Positions 33,445 through 44,807 of a stretch of 64,000 bases of DNA are shown here, piece after piece. Source of the DNA: Solirubrobacterales bacterium (GTDB taxonomy: Bacteria > Actinomycetota > Thermoleophilia > Solirubrobacterales > 70-9). Location of the stretch: the NCBI GenBank assembly GCA_020438295.1, contig JAGQUV010000001.1, positions 34,838 through 98,837 on the forward strand, read 5' to 3'. Every line of letters starts with the position of its first letter. Position 1 is the stretch's first letter. A program made the translations under genes and the position numbers. The notes below the pieces were generated by a model. That model was not told the DNA's origin. It saw only the letters and a list, made by a program, of their open reading frames with translations, and searched no databases.

Positions 33445-34482
33445 TCAGCCGATCGAAACCATCCGCTCGATCGGCAGGCGGGCCCGTTCGGCCAGCTCTT
33501 CGTCGACCTTGACCTCGTATTTCGAGTCACGCAGCGAGTCGCGCAACTTCGGCAGGGTGATCATCTTCATGTACTTGCAGAAAGCCATCCGGTTGGCCTC
33601 GATCAGGTTCGCTTTCGGCGCCGCCTGGTGCATCGGATAGAGCATGCCGTTCTCGGTCGCGACCACATAGCTGCCTTCGGGGTTTTCCTTGACCCTGTTC
33701 AGCATTCCCGACGTCGAGAGCAGCCTGACCCCTTCCGGATCGATCTCGCCCGAGGCCACGTACTCCATCGCCTGAGTGGCGCAGCCGCATTCGGGGTGGA
33801 TCAGGAACTCGGCCTCGGGGTGTTCCTCCCGGGTCCGCTTGATGTCATCGGGGCGGATTCCGGCGTGAACGTGGCATTCACCGTCCCAGACGTGGAACCG
33901 GCCACGCCGATCCGGATCGTCGACCAGGCCGGTGACCCGCTCGACGAATGCCCCCAGCCACATGTCGGGCCCGAACAGGATCTCGGTGTCCGGGCCGTGC
34001 TCCTGCCAGATGTGCTCCACCACCTTGACCGCGTTCGAAGAGGTGCAGCAGTAGTCGGTTTCGGCCTTGACCTCGGCCGAAGTGTTCACGTACATCACCA
34101 CGACGGCACCCGGGAACCTGCTCTTCCATTCCCGGAGCTGGTCACCCGTTATCGAGTCGGCCAGTGAGCAGCCCGCATCGAGGTCGGGGATCAGGACCTT
34201 CTTCTCCGGCGAGAGGATCGAGGCCGTCTCGGCCATGAAATGGACCCCGCAGAAAGCGACAACCGAGGCGTCGGTCGCCTCGGCCTGCCTCGAGAGGCCG
34301 AGCGAGTCGCCGGTGTAGTCGGCGACGTCCTGGATCTCCGGGACCTCGTAGTTGTGAGCCAGGATGACCGCGTCGCTTTCGGCCGCAAGCTGCCGTATCT
34401 CCCCGCTCAGCTCCCGGATCAGCTCGGGTTCGAGCGGACCCGGCAGCCCGGGTTGGATGACCGGCAGTTCTTCAATCGCCAT
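33445..34482 (-). CDS. nadA: Quinolinate synthase NadA
   Basis: A 345-residue cytoplasmic enzyme condensing iminoaspartate and dihydroxyacetone phosphate to quinolinate for NAD. Visible features: VILAHNYEVPEIQDVADYTGDSLGLS at the N-terminus, VAFCGVHFMAETASIL, PDLDAGCSLAD, the TDYCCTSSNAVKVVEH segment, and HPECGCATQAM. The Cys residues match the three 4Fe-4S ligands of the family. It lies 108 bp downstream of nadC on the same strand; nadB (aspartate oxidase) is not in the window. Length is normal for the family. Confidence 0.95.
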   Translation of the reverse strand: MAIEELPVIQPGLPGPLEPELIRELSGEIRQLAAESDAVILAHNYEVPEIQDVADYTGDSLGLSRQAEATDASVVAFCGVHFMAETASILSPEKKVLIPDLDAGCSLADSITGDQLREWKSRFPGAVVVMYVNTSAEVKAETDYCCTSSNAVKVVEHIWQEHGPDTEILFGPDMWLGAFVERVTGLVDDPDRRGRFHVWDGECHVHAGIRPDDIKRTREEHPEAEFLIHPECGCATQAMEYVASGEIDPEGVRLLSTSGMLNRVKENPEGSYVVATENGMLYPMHQAAPKANLIEANRMAFCKYMKMITLPKLRDSLRDSKYEVKVDEELAERARLPIERMVSIG

Positions 34483-34590
34483 GACCTGATTCTACGGGTT
34501 CGTATCCGTGGGCCCGGCGGTTGGCCAGGCACGGTGCCGGTGGCCGGGCCACCGCGAGCCGGCCGGGGCCCACGTCCGCCGGTGGAACTC

Positions 34591-35442
34591 TCAATCCAGG
34601 GGCTCGATCAGCATCGAGAGATCGAGTTGGGGGGCCGAGTGCGTCAATGCGCCGACCGAAATGAAGTCGACCCCGGACTCGGCGAAGGCCCGGACGTTTC
34701 CCAGGTTGATCCCGCCCGATGCCTCGAGCTCCACCGCGCCCCCCGAGAGATCCCTGGCCGCGACCGCCGCACTCAGCTCGGCCGGGTTCATGTTGTCCAG
34801 CAGGATCCGGCCCACCCCTACCTCCAGGGCCTCCCGCACCTGCTCCAGGCTGTCGGCCTCGACCTCGACCATCAGGCCGGGACTGAACTCGCTGCAGGCC
34901 CAGACCGCCTCGGCCACGCCGCCGGCGATCTCGATGTGGTTCTCCTTGATCAGGATCGCGTCGTAGAGCCCCATCCGATGGTTCAGGCCGCCGCCCCAGG
35001 AAACGGCCCGTTTTTCCAGTTCCCGCATGCCGGGCGTCGTCTTGCGCGTGTCCAGGATCCGGACTCCGGTCCCGGCCACGGCGTCGACGAATCGCGCGGT
35101 CAGGGTCGAGATGCCCGATAGGTGGCCGAGAAAGTTGAGCGCGACCCGTTCCCCGGCCAGCAGGGTCCTGGCCGATCCGGTGATCAAGGCGACATCCCGC
35201 GGGACTGCTTCGTGCCAGTGACCCTCGATCACCAGCCGGTCCACTTCCCCCGAACCGAGCTGACTGAACACCTCGTCCACCAGATCGAGGCCGAATATCA
35301 CGCCGGGCTCCTTCTGGACGATGTGTGCCCGGGCCTGGAGTCCGGCCGGAATGGTCGCCTCCCCGGTCACGTCTCCGGCGCCGAGATCCTCGTTCAGCGC
35401 GGTCCGGATCAGCTCGGCGGTTCCGTTCGGGAGTCTGCCCAT
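34591..35442 (-). CDS. nadC: Nicotinate-nucleotide pyrophosphorylase (carboxylating) NadC
   Basis: A 283-residue enzyme that joins quinolinate to PRPP with loss of CO2. Markers: LNEDLGAGDVTGEATIP near the N-terminus, ALNFLGHLSGISTLTARFVD, the substrate-binding LDTRKTTPGMRELEKRAV, GGGLNHRMGLYDAILIKENH, and VEVEADSLEQVREAL leading to ILLDNMNPAEL. The C-terminal EASGGINLGNVRAFAESGVDFISVGALTHS is typical. The gap of 108 bp to nadA holds an inverted repeat (GTGGGCCC at 34508-34515 with GGGCCCAC at 34566-34573). Confidence 0.95.
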   Translation of the reverse strand: MGRLPNGTAELIRTALNEDLGAGDVTGEATIPAGLQARAHIVQKEPGVIFGLDLVDEVFSQLGSGEVDRLVIEGHWHEAVPRDVALITGSARTLLAGERVALNFLGHLSGISTLTARFVDAVAGTGVRILDTRKTTPGMRELEKRAVSWGGGLNHRMGLYDAILIKENHIEIAGGVAEAVWACSEFSPGLMVEVEADSLEQVREALEVGVGRILLDNMNPAELSAAVAARDLSGGAVELEASGGINLGNVRAFAESGVDFISVGALTHSAPQLDLSMLIEPLD

Positions 35443-35510
35443 GCCCCAAGCCTAAGCATCCCGGGCGGCCGGGACCGGTTCCCGGCTGAAACGATGGGAC
35501 CCCAGACCCG

Positions 35511-36041
35511 ATGAAGACGTTCAGCCATACCGTTTTCGACACCCGCTTCGGACCGGCGGCGATCGCCGCGACCGCCCGCGGGATCGTCCGGCTGGAGCTG
35601 CCCGCCTCCGACCCCGACGAGCTGATTGCCGAGCTCGCCCGGGCGACCGGATCGGTCCCGGCCGACGACGACGGCCCGGGCGGCGAGCGGATCGAGTCCG
35701 CGGTCGAAGCGGTCGGCACCTTTCTCGCAGGGGAATCGACCGTGATCGATGTGAAACCGGACTGGGCCCTGGTCGGCGGGTTTTCCCGACGGGTGCTCCG
35801 GTCGACCATGGAGATCCCGTACGGACAGACCAGGAGCTACGGCGAGATCGCGCTCGAGGCCGGCAGCCCACGGGCGCACCGCGCCGCCGGTACCGCGCTT
35901 GCGAGGAACCCGATCGCGCTCGTCGTACCGTGCCACCGGGTGATCAGGGGAGACGGGGATCCGGGTGACTACGGCCGGGGAGCGGAGGGCCGGCGTCTCA
36001 AGCGTGCCCTGCTGGACCTGGAAGCCGGTCGGCTGCGCTGA
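35511..36041 (+). CDS. Methylated-DNA--protein-cysteine methyltransferase (Ogt/MGMT)
   Basis: A 176-residue DNA repair protein that removes alkyl groups from O6-alkylguanine onto its own Cys. The core is intact: IPYGQTRSYGEIALEAGSPRAHRAAGTALARNP (helix-turn-helix with the Arg finger) followed by LVVPCHRVI with the acceptor Cys, then DYGRGAEGRRLKRALLDLE. The N-terminal domain is short, as in Ogt. It stands alone on the plus strand between nadC and prfB. Confidence 0.94.
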   Translation: MKTFSHTVFDTRFGPAAIAATARGIVRLELPASDPDELIAELARATGSVPADDDGPGGERIESAVEAVGTFLAGESTVIDVKPDWALVGGFSRRVLRSTMEIPYGQTRSYGEIALEAGSPRAHRAAGTALARNPIALVVPCHRVIRGDGDPGDYGRGAEGRRLKRALLDLEAGRLR

Positions 36042-36095
36042 CCGCCGGCGGCGACTCCGGACCCGTCCCGAACCTGCCGGCAAGGTGCCGCGAAC

Positions 36096-37199
36096 TCAGG
36101 CCGTGCGGTTCAGGTACTCGCGGATAAAGCCGTCGATATCGCCGTCGAGCACCCGTTGCGCGTCGCCGACCTCGAAATCGGTCCGGTGGTCTTTGACCAT
36201 CGTGTAGGGATGGAGCACGTAGCTGCGGATCTGTGAGCCCCAGGCGACGTCCTTCACCTCGCCCCGCTCCTGGTTCACGGCCTCGGCCCGCTTTCGCTCC
36301 TCGAGTTCGATCAGCTTGGAGCGCAGCATCTGCATCGCTACCGCCTTGTTCTGGGTCTGCGACCGCTCGTTCTGGCACTGGACGACGACTCCACTGGGCT
36401 CGTGCGTGATCCGGACCGCCGAGTCGGTCTTGTTGACGTGCTGGCCGCCGGCGCCGGACGCCCTGTAGGTGTCGACCCGGAGATCGCTTTCGTCGATCTC
36501 GACCTCCACGTTCTCGTCGACGGCCGGCGCCACGTCCACCTGGGCGAAGCTGGTGTGGCGGCGGGCGGACGAGTCGAACGGCGAGATCCGGACCAGGCGG
36601 TGCACCCCCCGCTCGGCCGCGATCAGGCCGTAGGCGTTTTCCCCCTTCAGCATGAAGGTCGCCGACTTCAGGCCGGCCTCGTCACCCTCGGACGCCTCTT
36701 TCATCTCGACCGAGAAGCCCCGTCGCTCGGCCCAGCGGAGATACATGCGCAGCAGGATCTCGGCCCAGTCCTGAGAATCGGTGCCGCCGGCCCCGGCGTG
36801 AACGGTCACGATCGCGTCACCCGCGTCATAGGTGCCGCTGAACAGGCGGGCCTCCTCGAGCGCTTCCAGCCTCGACTCGATCGACTCGAGCTGTTCGCCG
36901 AGCTCTGCCGCCATCTCCTGATCGGTCTCGGCCATCTCGGCCATCTCATCCAGATCGCCGGCCTCCGCCCGCAGCGCCCGGAACGAATCGAGTTTTCGCT
37001 GAGCGCGCGAATGTTCGGCCGATACCGCGGCCGCCGAGTCCTGGTCATCCCAGAACCCCGGCTTCTGCATTTCCCCTTCCAGCCGTCCGATCTCCTGTTC
37101 CAGGCCGGGTGGATCGAGGTAGTCCGAGAGCAGGTCGAGGTGCTCGCGGATCGCGGCGAGTCGCGCCGGGATCGATTCGAGGTTCACGGTTTCGGCCAT
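36096..37199 (-). CDS. prfB: Peptide chain release factor 2 (RF2)
   Basis: A 367-residue class I release factor. It has GAGGQHVNKTDSAVRITH with the catalytic GGQ and the RF2-type anticodon tripeptide SPF in RISPFDSSARRHTSF, so UGA/UAA specificity is expected. The N-terminal helical domain is complete and continuous from ATG at 37199. There is no in-frame early UGA and no programmed frameshift of the E. coli kind. It belongs to the minus-strand series secA, prfB, ftsE, ftsX, smpB seen in several actinobacteria and firmicutes. Confidence 0.96.
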   Translation of the reverse strand: MAETVNLESIPARLAAIREHLDLLSDYLDPPGLEQEIGRLEGEMQKPGFWDDQDSAAAVSAEHSRAQRKLDSFRALRAEAGDLDEMAEMAETDQEMAAELGEQLESIESRLEALEEARLFSGTYDAGDAIVTVHAGAGGTDSQDWAEILLRMYLRWAERRGFSVEMKEASEGDEAGLKSATFMLKGENAYGLIAAERGVHRLVRISPFDSSARRHTSFAQVDVAPAVDENVEVEIDESDLRVDTYRASGAGGQHVNKTDSAVRITHEPSGVVVQCQNERSQTQNKAVAMQMLRSKLIELEERKRAEAVNQERGEVKDVAWGSQIRSYVLHPYTMVKDHRTDFEVGDAQRVLDGDIDGFIREYLNRTA

Positions 37200-37276
37200 T
37201 CAGGCAGGGTAGATCATGGTCGGATGGCGCGGAACGGTGGTCCCGCTCCACCCCGGTGCGGATCAGAGCAGCTGGT

Positions 37277-37310
37277 CCAGCTTCACCCCCGCTCAGGGGG
37301 GTGAAGCTGG
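37277..37310. repeat. Perfect 14-bp hairpin in the prfB/SDR divergent leader
   Basis: The arm CCAGCTTCACCCCC (37277-37290) is perfectly complementary to GGGGGTGAAGCTGG (37297-37310), with loop GCTCAG. It lies 78 bp upstream of prfB and 51 bp upstream of the divergent SDR gene. No T-run flanks it. Stability and position suggest an operator, attenuator or leader structure. The core TTCACCCC..G(C/T)TCAGGG..TGAA recurs upstream of ftsE. Confidence 0.7.
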
Positions 37311-37360
37311 ATCGCCGACGCGGTGCCGGGAGCAGGTCACACTCTGTCAGGATGGCCCCG

Positions 37361-38164
37361 ATGGCTGATTCGCTCAAAGCGGTCGTGGCGGGCGGAACCG
37401 GTTCGCTGGGAACCGAGACCTGCCGGCAACTGGCGGCGGCCGGCTACGACACGATCGCGCTGTCGCGCCATCTGCCGGATTCTCCCGAGCCCGAGGTCGA
37501 GCACCGGGTGGCCGACCTGCGCACCGGGACAGGGCTCGAAGAAGCGCTGACCGGGGCCGACCTGGTGGTCGACGCCGTCAATGAGGTGAGGTCACCGGTC
37601 GAGGTACTGGTCGAGGGGACCTCGGGACTGATCGAACAGTGCCGACAGGCCGGGGTGGGCCATTTCATCGGAGTCTCGATCGTCGGCTGCGAGAAGGTCG
37701 GCTTCGGCTATTACCGTGCCAAGACGGCCCAGGAGCAGGTCGTCAGGGAGGCCCCGATCGGCTGGAGCCTGATCAAGGCGACCCAGTTCCACGAACTGCT
37801 GGCCTGGGCCTTCGCCGGGTTGGCCCGGTACCGGCTTTCGCCCCGCGGCCCGGTGCCGCTTCAGCCGATCGCGGTCGACTCGATGGTCCGGCGGCTGGTC
37901 GAGATCGCCGAGGCCGGCCCGCTGAACCGGACCGAACCGGTGGCCGGGCCTGAGGTCTCCGACCTGAGCGGATTGGCCCGGGCCTGGCAGGCACGGGCCG
38001 GCCGTCGCTGCCTGCCGGTCAGGATTCCGGCTCCCGGCAAAACCGGACGGGCACTGCGGAGCGGCGCCCTGACCGATCCCGGGGCGGCCACGCCGGGACC
38101 GACATTCGCCCAGTGGCTTCAGTCCCCGTCCCCACCGGTCTCCGATCCACCGGCCTCCGGCTGA
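37361..38164 (+). CDS. Atypical SDR / NmrA-like NAD(P)-binding protein
   Basis: A 267-residue protein with an N-terminal Rossmann fold, VVAGGTGSLGTETCRQL, then HRVADLRTGTGLEEALTGADLVVDAV. GVGHFIGVSIVGCEKVGFGYYRAKTAQEQVV resembles the Y-x-x-x-K region of atypical SDRs (YYRAK). The C-terminal half holds PLQPIAVDSMVRRLVEIAEAGPL as in NmrA/complex I 39-kDa-like members. Substrate unknown. ATG 37361 is preferred because CAGGA lies 8 nt upstream; ATG 37352 is possible. The last 46 bp overlap the convergent NTF2-like gene. Confidence 0.75.
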   Translation: MADSLKAVVAGGTGSLGTETCRQLAAAGYDTIALSRHLPDSPEPEVEHRVADLRTGTGLEEALTGADLVVDAVNEVRSPVEVLVEGTSGLIEQCRQAGVGHFIGVSIVGCEKVGFGYYRAKTAQEQVVREAPIGWSLIKATQFHELLAWAFAGLARYRLSPRGPVPLQPIAVDSMVRRLVEIAEAGPLNRTEPVAGPEVSDLSGLARAWQARAGRRCLPVRIPAPGKTGRALRSGALTDPGAATPGPTFAQWLQSPSPPVSDPPASG

Positions 38165-38570
38165 ACCGACCCCGGTGGCGCGCCCCCCGCACGGTAGACC
38201 TCGTCTCCGAAGGTGGACCGGGCCTCGTCCCGTTCCGCAAACGAACGCCAGGACCTGACCCTGCCTTCGTGCAGCCCGAACAGCCAGGCCATCTCATCGG
38301 TGGCCGCGTGCGCGCCGTCCTCGTCCCAGTGCCAGTGACGCCGGATCTCGGCCAGGGCCAGGTCGCCGGCGACCGTCACCGACTCGACTTCCACGGTCTG
38401 CTGAACGCCGCCCGGAGCGCGCGTGGCCCAGGCCCTGGCCGCGTCGTGCCCGGTCCGCAGGCCCTTCATCGAGTGGATCTCGACCTCGGGATCCAGCGTC
38501 TCCACGAACATCTCGAGATCCGCCCGATTGAACGAATCGATGAAATCCCGGACGACCTGCTCCTCCGGGC

Positions 38571-41414
<2,844 letters not shown>

Positions 41415-41480
41415 GCGCCAAGGTTAGCCGTTGGGGGGACCGGGCATCGCCGCCGGGTCCGCTACGCCGCTCCGGCATGG

Positions 41481-41506
41481 ACGGGGGCCCCTTTCGGGGC
41501 CCCCGT
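41481..41506. terminator. Strong GC hairpin between hpf and secA
   Basis: ACGGGGGCCCC (41481-41491) and GGGGCCCCCGT (41496-41506) form an 11-bp perfect stem with TTTC loop. It lies 46 bp beyond the hpf stop and 66 bp upstream of the secA ATG on the minus strand. There is no T-run; in GC-rich actinobacteria such hairpins often act as terminators or attenuators, so partial termination before secA is plausible. Confidence 0.6.
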
Positions 41507-41551
41507 GATCACCTCTCTTGGTCGGGGCCGCCCCTGGGCGACCCGTGTTGG

Positions 41552-41920
41552 CTAAAGGCTCGCCGACGCCCCTCCGGGGGGCCGTCCCCGCATCTCGTTG
41601 ACCAGGCGACGGGTCCGGCTGCGCTTGCGCCGCTTCTCGCGATGGCGCTTGACCTGCCGGCCCACGTCCTCGGCAAGTTCGTGAATCGTGTGGGTCATCT
41701 CCGGGGTCGCTTCGTGAGCGTGAAGCGTGGCCCCCTTCATCTGCAGGGTCGCCTCGGCGACGCATTTGTCGGCAATGGCCGGGTTCTGCTCTTCCGACAG
41801 AACCACTTCGACCCGGGCTAGCGGTGAAAGCTGCTGCCCGATCCGCTTGAACTTCTGGGTCACCTGCTCACGCATCTCGTCGGTCACTTCGACGTTGCGT
41901 CCACGAACTTCAATTCGCAT
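41552..41920 (-). CDS. Ribosome hibernation promoting factor, short form (HPF/RaiA family)
   Basis: A 122-residue protein. It follows the S30AE domain pattern: MRIEVRGRNVEVTDEMREQVTQKFKRIGQQL, VEVVLSEEQN, AEATLQMKGATLHAHEATPEMTHTIHELAEDVGRQVKRHREKRR, then a basic tail of about 20 residues. It lacks the C-terminal dimerisation domain of long HPF, so it would bind the decoding region without forming dimers through that domain. The ATG is preceded by a strong GAGGAGGG. The position just upstream of secA is conserved in many bacteria. Confidence 0.9.
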   Translation of the reverse strand: MRIEVRGRNVEVTDEMREQVTQKFKRIGQQLSPLARVEVVLSEEQNPAIADKCVAEATLQMKGATLHAHEATPEMTHTIHELAEDVGRQVKRHREKRRKRSRTRRLVNEMRGRPPGGASASL

Positions 41921-42064
41921 GAGCCCTCCTCGGGGTGATTGAACCGTTGACCGATGTTAGCCAGCCGGCCCGACGGCGACAAGATCTCCGCCGGAAGACC
42001 CTTCGTCCGGGCCGGATATTGCGGAGTCGGCCCGGCCGAACAGGAGACCCGGTCCGCCAGCGGC

Positions 42065-42697
42065 TCAGAGCCGACGGGTGAAGGTGACCGCCGAGACCGG
42101 GCCGGACCCGGCCCGGGCCAGTGCCGCAGCGCAGGCCGCGAGCGTCGCCCCGGTGGTGAGGACGTCGTCGACCAGGGTGACCGCCCGGACGGCCGTGAAC
42201 ACCCCGGACGGCTCGATCGAGGGCGGCGCGGCGAGCCTGGTCGCCCGGCCGCGGCCCCGCTGACTACCCGGATCACTCCGCACCAGCAGGTCCCCGGCCA
42301 GCCGCCAGCCGGGATTCCCGCGGACGATCTCGGCGGCGAGCTCGCCGGCCGGGTCGAAGCCACGCCATAGCCTCCGCCCCGGTGCCGGCGGTACCGGGAC
42401 CATGAGCAGGTCCGGCGCGCCGGAGACGATCTGGTCGGCCATGTAGCCGGCGATCAGCGGGGCGAGGCCGGTCAGTCGCCCGAACTTGAACCTGACCAGC
42501 AGGGCCCTGGCCACTCCCTCGTGGGGAGCGCAGCTGACGACCCCGGTCACCCCCGGCGGCGGCGACCTGCGGATCGCCGGGGCGCGATTCAGCTCACCCA
42601 TGCAGCGCGGACAGAGGGACATCGCCCGGTCACAATTCGACCGGCAGACCACGCACAGCGGCGGGACCAGCGCCTGGAACACTCCGAACCGGGACAT
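42065..42697 (-). CDS. ComF-family phosphoribosyltransferase-like protein
   Basis: A 210-residue protein from ATG at 42697. It has a double zinc-ribbon (PPLCVVCRSNCDRAMSLCPRC), the segment VVSCAPHEGVARALLVRFKFGR typical of ComF, VPVPPAPGRRLWRGFDPAGELA, and the PRPP-binding loop VTLVDDVLTTGATL. ComF proteins act in DNA uptake in naturally competent bacteria but occur widely without it. An in-frame start at 42736 would add 13 residues of arginine-rich sequence with no homology. It heads the hpf-secA series. Confidence 0.88.
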   Translation of the reverse strand: MSRFGVFQALVPPLCVVCRSNCDRAMSLCPRCMGELNRAPAIRRSPPPGVTGVVSCAPHEGVARALLVRFKFGRLTGLAPLIAGYMADQIVSGAPDLLMVPVPPAPGRRLWRGFDPAGELAAEIVRGNPGWRLAGDLLVRSDPGSQRGRGRATRLAAPPSIEPSGVFTAVRAVTLVDDVLTTGATLAACAAALARAGSGPVSAVTFTRRL

Positions 42698-42819
42698 CAA
42701 GACAGGTTCGCGGTGCCGGACGGAGCCGGACCTCAAACGGATCGAAAGACCATCACAACTCGGTCACGAACTCCCGACGGCCGGAACCGATTGGTCCGAC
42801 CGGCCCAGCGCGACGCGCC

Positions 42820-43833
42820 CTACCGGACCTGCCGGCCGAGGACGCCGTCCACCACGTAAGACCCGGGAGTGAGCTCGGCCCCGTCCAGCAGAACCGACTC
42901 TTTCACCTTCGAACCTTCGCCGATCACACAGTCGGCGCCGATCACCACCGGGCCGGTCAGCTCGGCGCCCCGGCCGATCCGGCAGCCCGCGCCGATCAGC
43001 ACCGGACCGGTCAGCTCGACCCCGTCCAGCGACGTTCCCTCGGCCACCCTCACACCGGGATCGACCTCGGGCTCGTCCATGGTCAGGTCAACCGTCCCGG
43101 CCAGTCCGTCGAAGCTGCCCTGCAGCAGCTCGCCGACCGTGCCGACGTCGTTCCAGTAGGCGTCGACCTCATGCGAATAGAACGGTGCCCCCGACTCCAT
43201 CAGCGCCGGGAACACGTCATAGGCCCAGTCGGCGAAACCGTCCGGATCGTCCGGCCCGGCCAGGTCGCTCTCACCGGGCCCGGGGAAGTAGTCGAAGATC
43301 TCGCGGTCGAACATGTAGATCCCGCAGTTGGCCAGGTCGGAAAGCGCTTCGGCCGGGTCGGGCTTTTCCTGGAACCCCTGGATCCTGCCGTCTTGATCGG
43401 CGATCACCACACCGAACTGCGAAGTCTCGGTCACCTTGCGGGTCGCCAGAGTCGCGATCCCGTCGTGGGATTGATGGAACGCACGCATCGCGGTGAGGTC
43501 GATATCGGTCAGCGCGTCGCCGGAAATGACCAGGAAGCTCTCACCGAAGAACGGGGAAGCCTTGCGGACCCCGCCGGCCGTGCCGAGCAGCGCCTCCTCG
43601 TGGCTGTAGGTCAGCTCCACCCCGAAATCGTGGCCGTCCCCGAAGTGGCCTTCGATCGTCTCCGGAAACCAGTGGAGGTTGGCGATTATCTGCCTGAATC
43701 CGTGGCCCTCCAGCAGCCGCACGATGTGCTCCATCACCGGGCGGTTCAGCACCGGCACCATCGGCTTGGGAACTGAGTAGGTGATCGGCCTGAGCCTGGT
43801 GCCGAGCCCGGCCGCCAGAACCATCGCCTCCAT
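42820..43833 (-). CDS. Sugar-1-phosphate nucleotidyltransferase with C-terminal hexapeptide repeats (GDP-mannose pyrophosphorylase-like), copy 1
   Basis: A 337-residue protein. The nucleotidyltransferase domain begins MVLAAGLGTRLRPITYSVPKPMVPV with the G-x-G-T-R-L-R-P and PKP motifs. FLVISGDALTDIDL, with the metal Asp of a G-D motif, and VDAYWNDVGTVGELL follow. A left-handed beta-helix of I-G-x-G repeats (GPVLIGAGCRIGRGAELTG) ends the protein. Substrate may be mannose-1-P or glucose-1-P; the linked isomerase suggests mannose. ATG 43833 overlaps the stop of the SIS gene (TGATG). It belongs to a four-gene run with the second copy, the isomerase and ugd. Confidence 0.85.
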   Translation of the reverse strand: MEAMVLAAGLGTRLRPITYSVPKPMVPVLNRPVMEHIVRLLEGHGFRQIIANLHWFPETIEGHFGDGHDFGVELTYSHEEALLGTAGGVRKASPFFGESFLVISGDALTDIDLTAMRAFHQSHDGIATLATRKVTETSQFGVVIADQDGRIQGFQEKPDPAEALSDLANCGIYMFDREIFDYFPGPGESDLAGPDDPDGFADWAYDVFPALMESGAPFYSHEVDAYWNDVGTVGELLQGSFDGLAGTVDLTMDEPEVDPGVRVAEGTSLDGVELTGPVLIGAGCRIGRGAELTGPVVIGADCVIGEGSKVKESVLLDGAELTPGSYVVDGVLGRQVR

Positions 43834-44807
43834 CAGTGTTCGCCGAGCCGCCGCTTGAAATCCTGGATCGACTCGACCGGCAGCGGATCGATGCCGCGAA
43901 TGTCGGCCACGGCGACCGATACCAGGTCGCCCAGCATGACCGACCACAGCAGCCGGTCGGAATTGCTCGCCCCTTCGGTCTCCACTGTGAAGGTCGGCAC
44001 CCCGGTGCGCTCGACCGCGTCGGCGGTCAACTGCATGCGCCGGCGCTCGCGGGGGGTCTGCCCCTGGTCGGTCAGGAAGACCGCGCCGATCCCGCCCTCG
44101 CCTTCTTTCCAAGCTTCCATCAAGTTGTGGTTAGCCTCCGGGATCTCGGCGGAAAATGCAAATTGCTTGGCGTTCTCATTGAACTGGCTGGCCCAGCGTC
44201 GGGCGACCGGGACCGTCATGTCGGCGCCGTGAACCACCAGCGGCACCTCACCGATCTTCTGGGCCAGCTCGAGTGCCTTTTCCTGGAGGCTCTCGAGTGA
44301 CTGCTCGAGGTAGTCGGCGGCCCTTTCGAGTTCGTCGCGCACGTCCGGTGCGATCCCGGCCAGATAGGCGCCGCAGGTCGCGACCACGGTCATGTATGCG
44401 ACCGTGGCCCGGGGCTGGAAGTTGCCCGGCAGCCCGACCATGCCGAGCCCGGCATCCCGGGCCGCCTCGGCCAACTGGCCACCGGTACCGGCCGCCCAGC
44501 GGTGGGCACCCTCCCGGCCGGCCTCGGCAAACGAGGACAGGGTCTCCTCGGTTTCACCGGAATAGCTGGAACCGAGCACCGCCCAGTCGGCGTTCACCCA
44601 CTCGGGCAGGCGATAGCTGCGTACCACCACCAACGGGCCGGTGAGACGATCGCTCAGCAGGCCTCGGGCGAGCTCTCCGCCGATCGCGGAACCACCCATC
44701 CCGCAGACCACGAATCCGGCCGAGTCCTTCGGTTTGAGCTGGGCCGAATCGACCCGCCAGAGAGCATCACGAATGTGACTGGGAATGTCCAGGACGTCTT
44801 CAAGCAT
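43833..44807 (-). CDS. SIS-domain phosphosugar isomerase (bifunctional PGI/PMI-like)
   Basis: A 324-residue protein with two sugar isomerase domains. FVVCGMGGSAIGGELARG and SSYSGETEETL are the standard SIS phosphate-binding signatures. EIPEANHNLMEAWKEG and the final SIQDFKRRLGEH match the phosphoglucose/phosphomannose isomerase family of archaea and actinobacteria. It converts fructose-6-P to mannose-6-P and glucose-6-P. It overlaps the upstream NTP transferase by 8 bp and is coupled to the downstream one, so it sits between two nucleotidyltransferases in one operon. Confidence 0.88.
   Translation of the reverse strand: MLEDVLDIPSHIRDALWRVDSAQLKPKDSAGFVVCGMGGSAIGGELARGLLSDRLTGPLVVVRSYRLPEWVNADWAVLGSSYSGETEETLSSFAEAGREGAHRWAAGTGGQLAEAARDAGLGMVGLPGNFQPRATVAYMTVVATCGAYLAGIAPDVRDELERAADYLEQSLESLQEKALELAQKIGEVPLVVHGADMTVPVARRWASQFNENAKQFAFSAEIPEANHNLMEAWKEGEGGIGAVFLTDQGQTPRERRRMQLTADAVERTGVPTFTVETEGASNSDRLLWSVMLGDLVSVAVADIRGIDPLPVESIQDFKRRLGEH

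Noticed and set aside
34508..34573. GTGGGCCC...GGGCCCAC inverted repeat as the nadC terminator
   Set aside because: The 50-nt spacer and lack of a T-run make this weak; mentioned under nadC only.
36096..37199. Programmed frameshift in prfB
   Set aside because: The reading frame is continuous through the N-terminal region with no early in-frame UGA and no slippery CTT-T.
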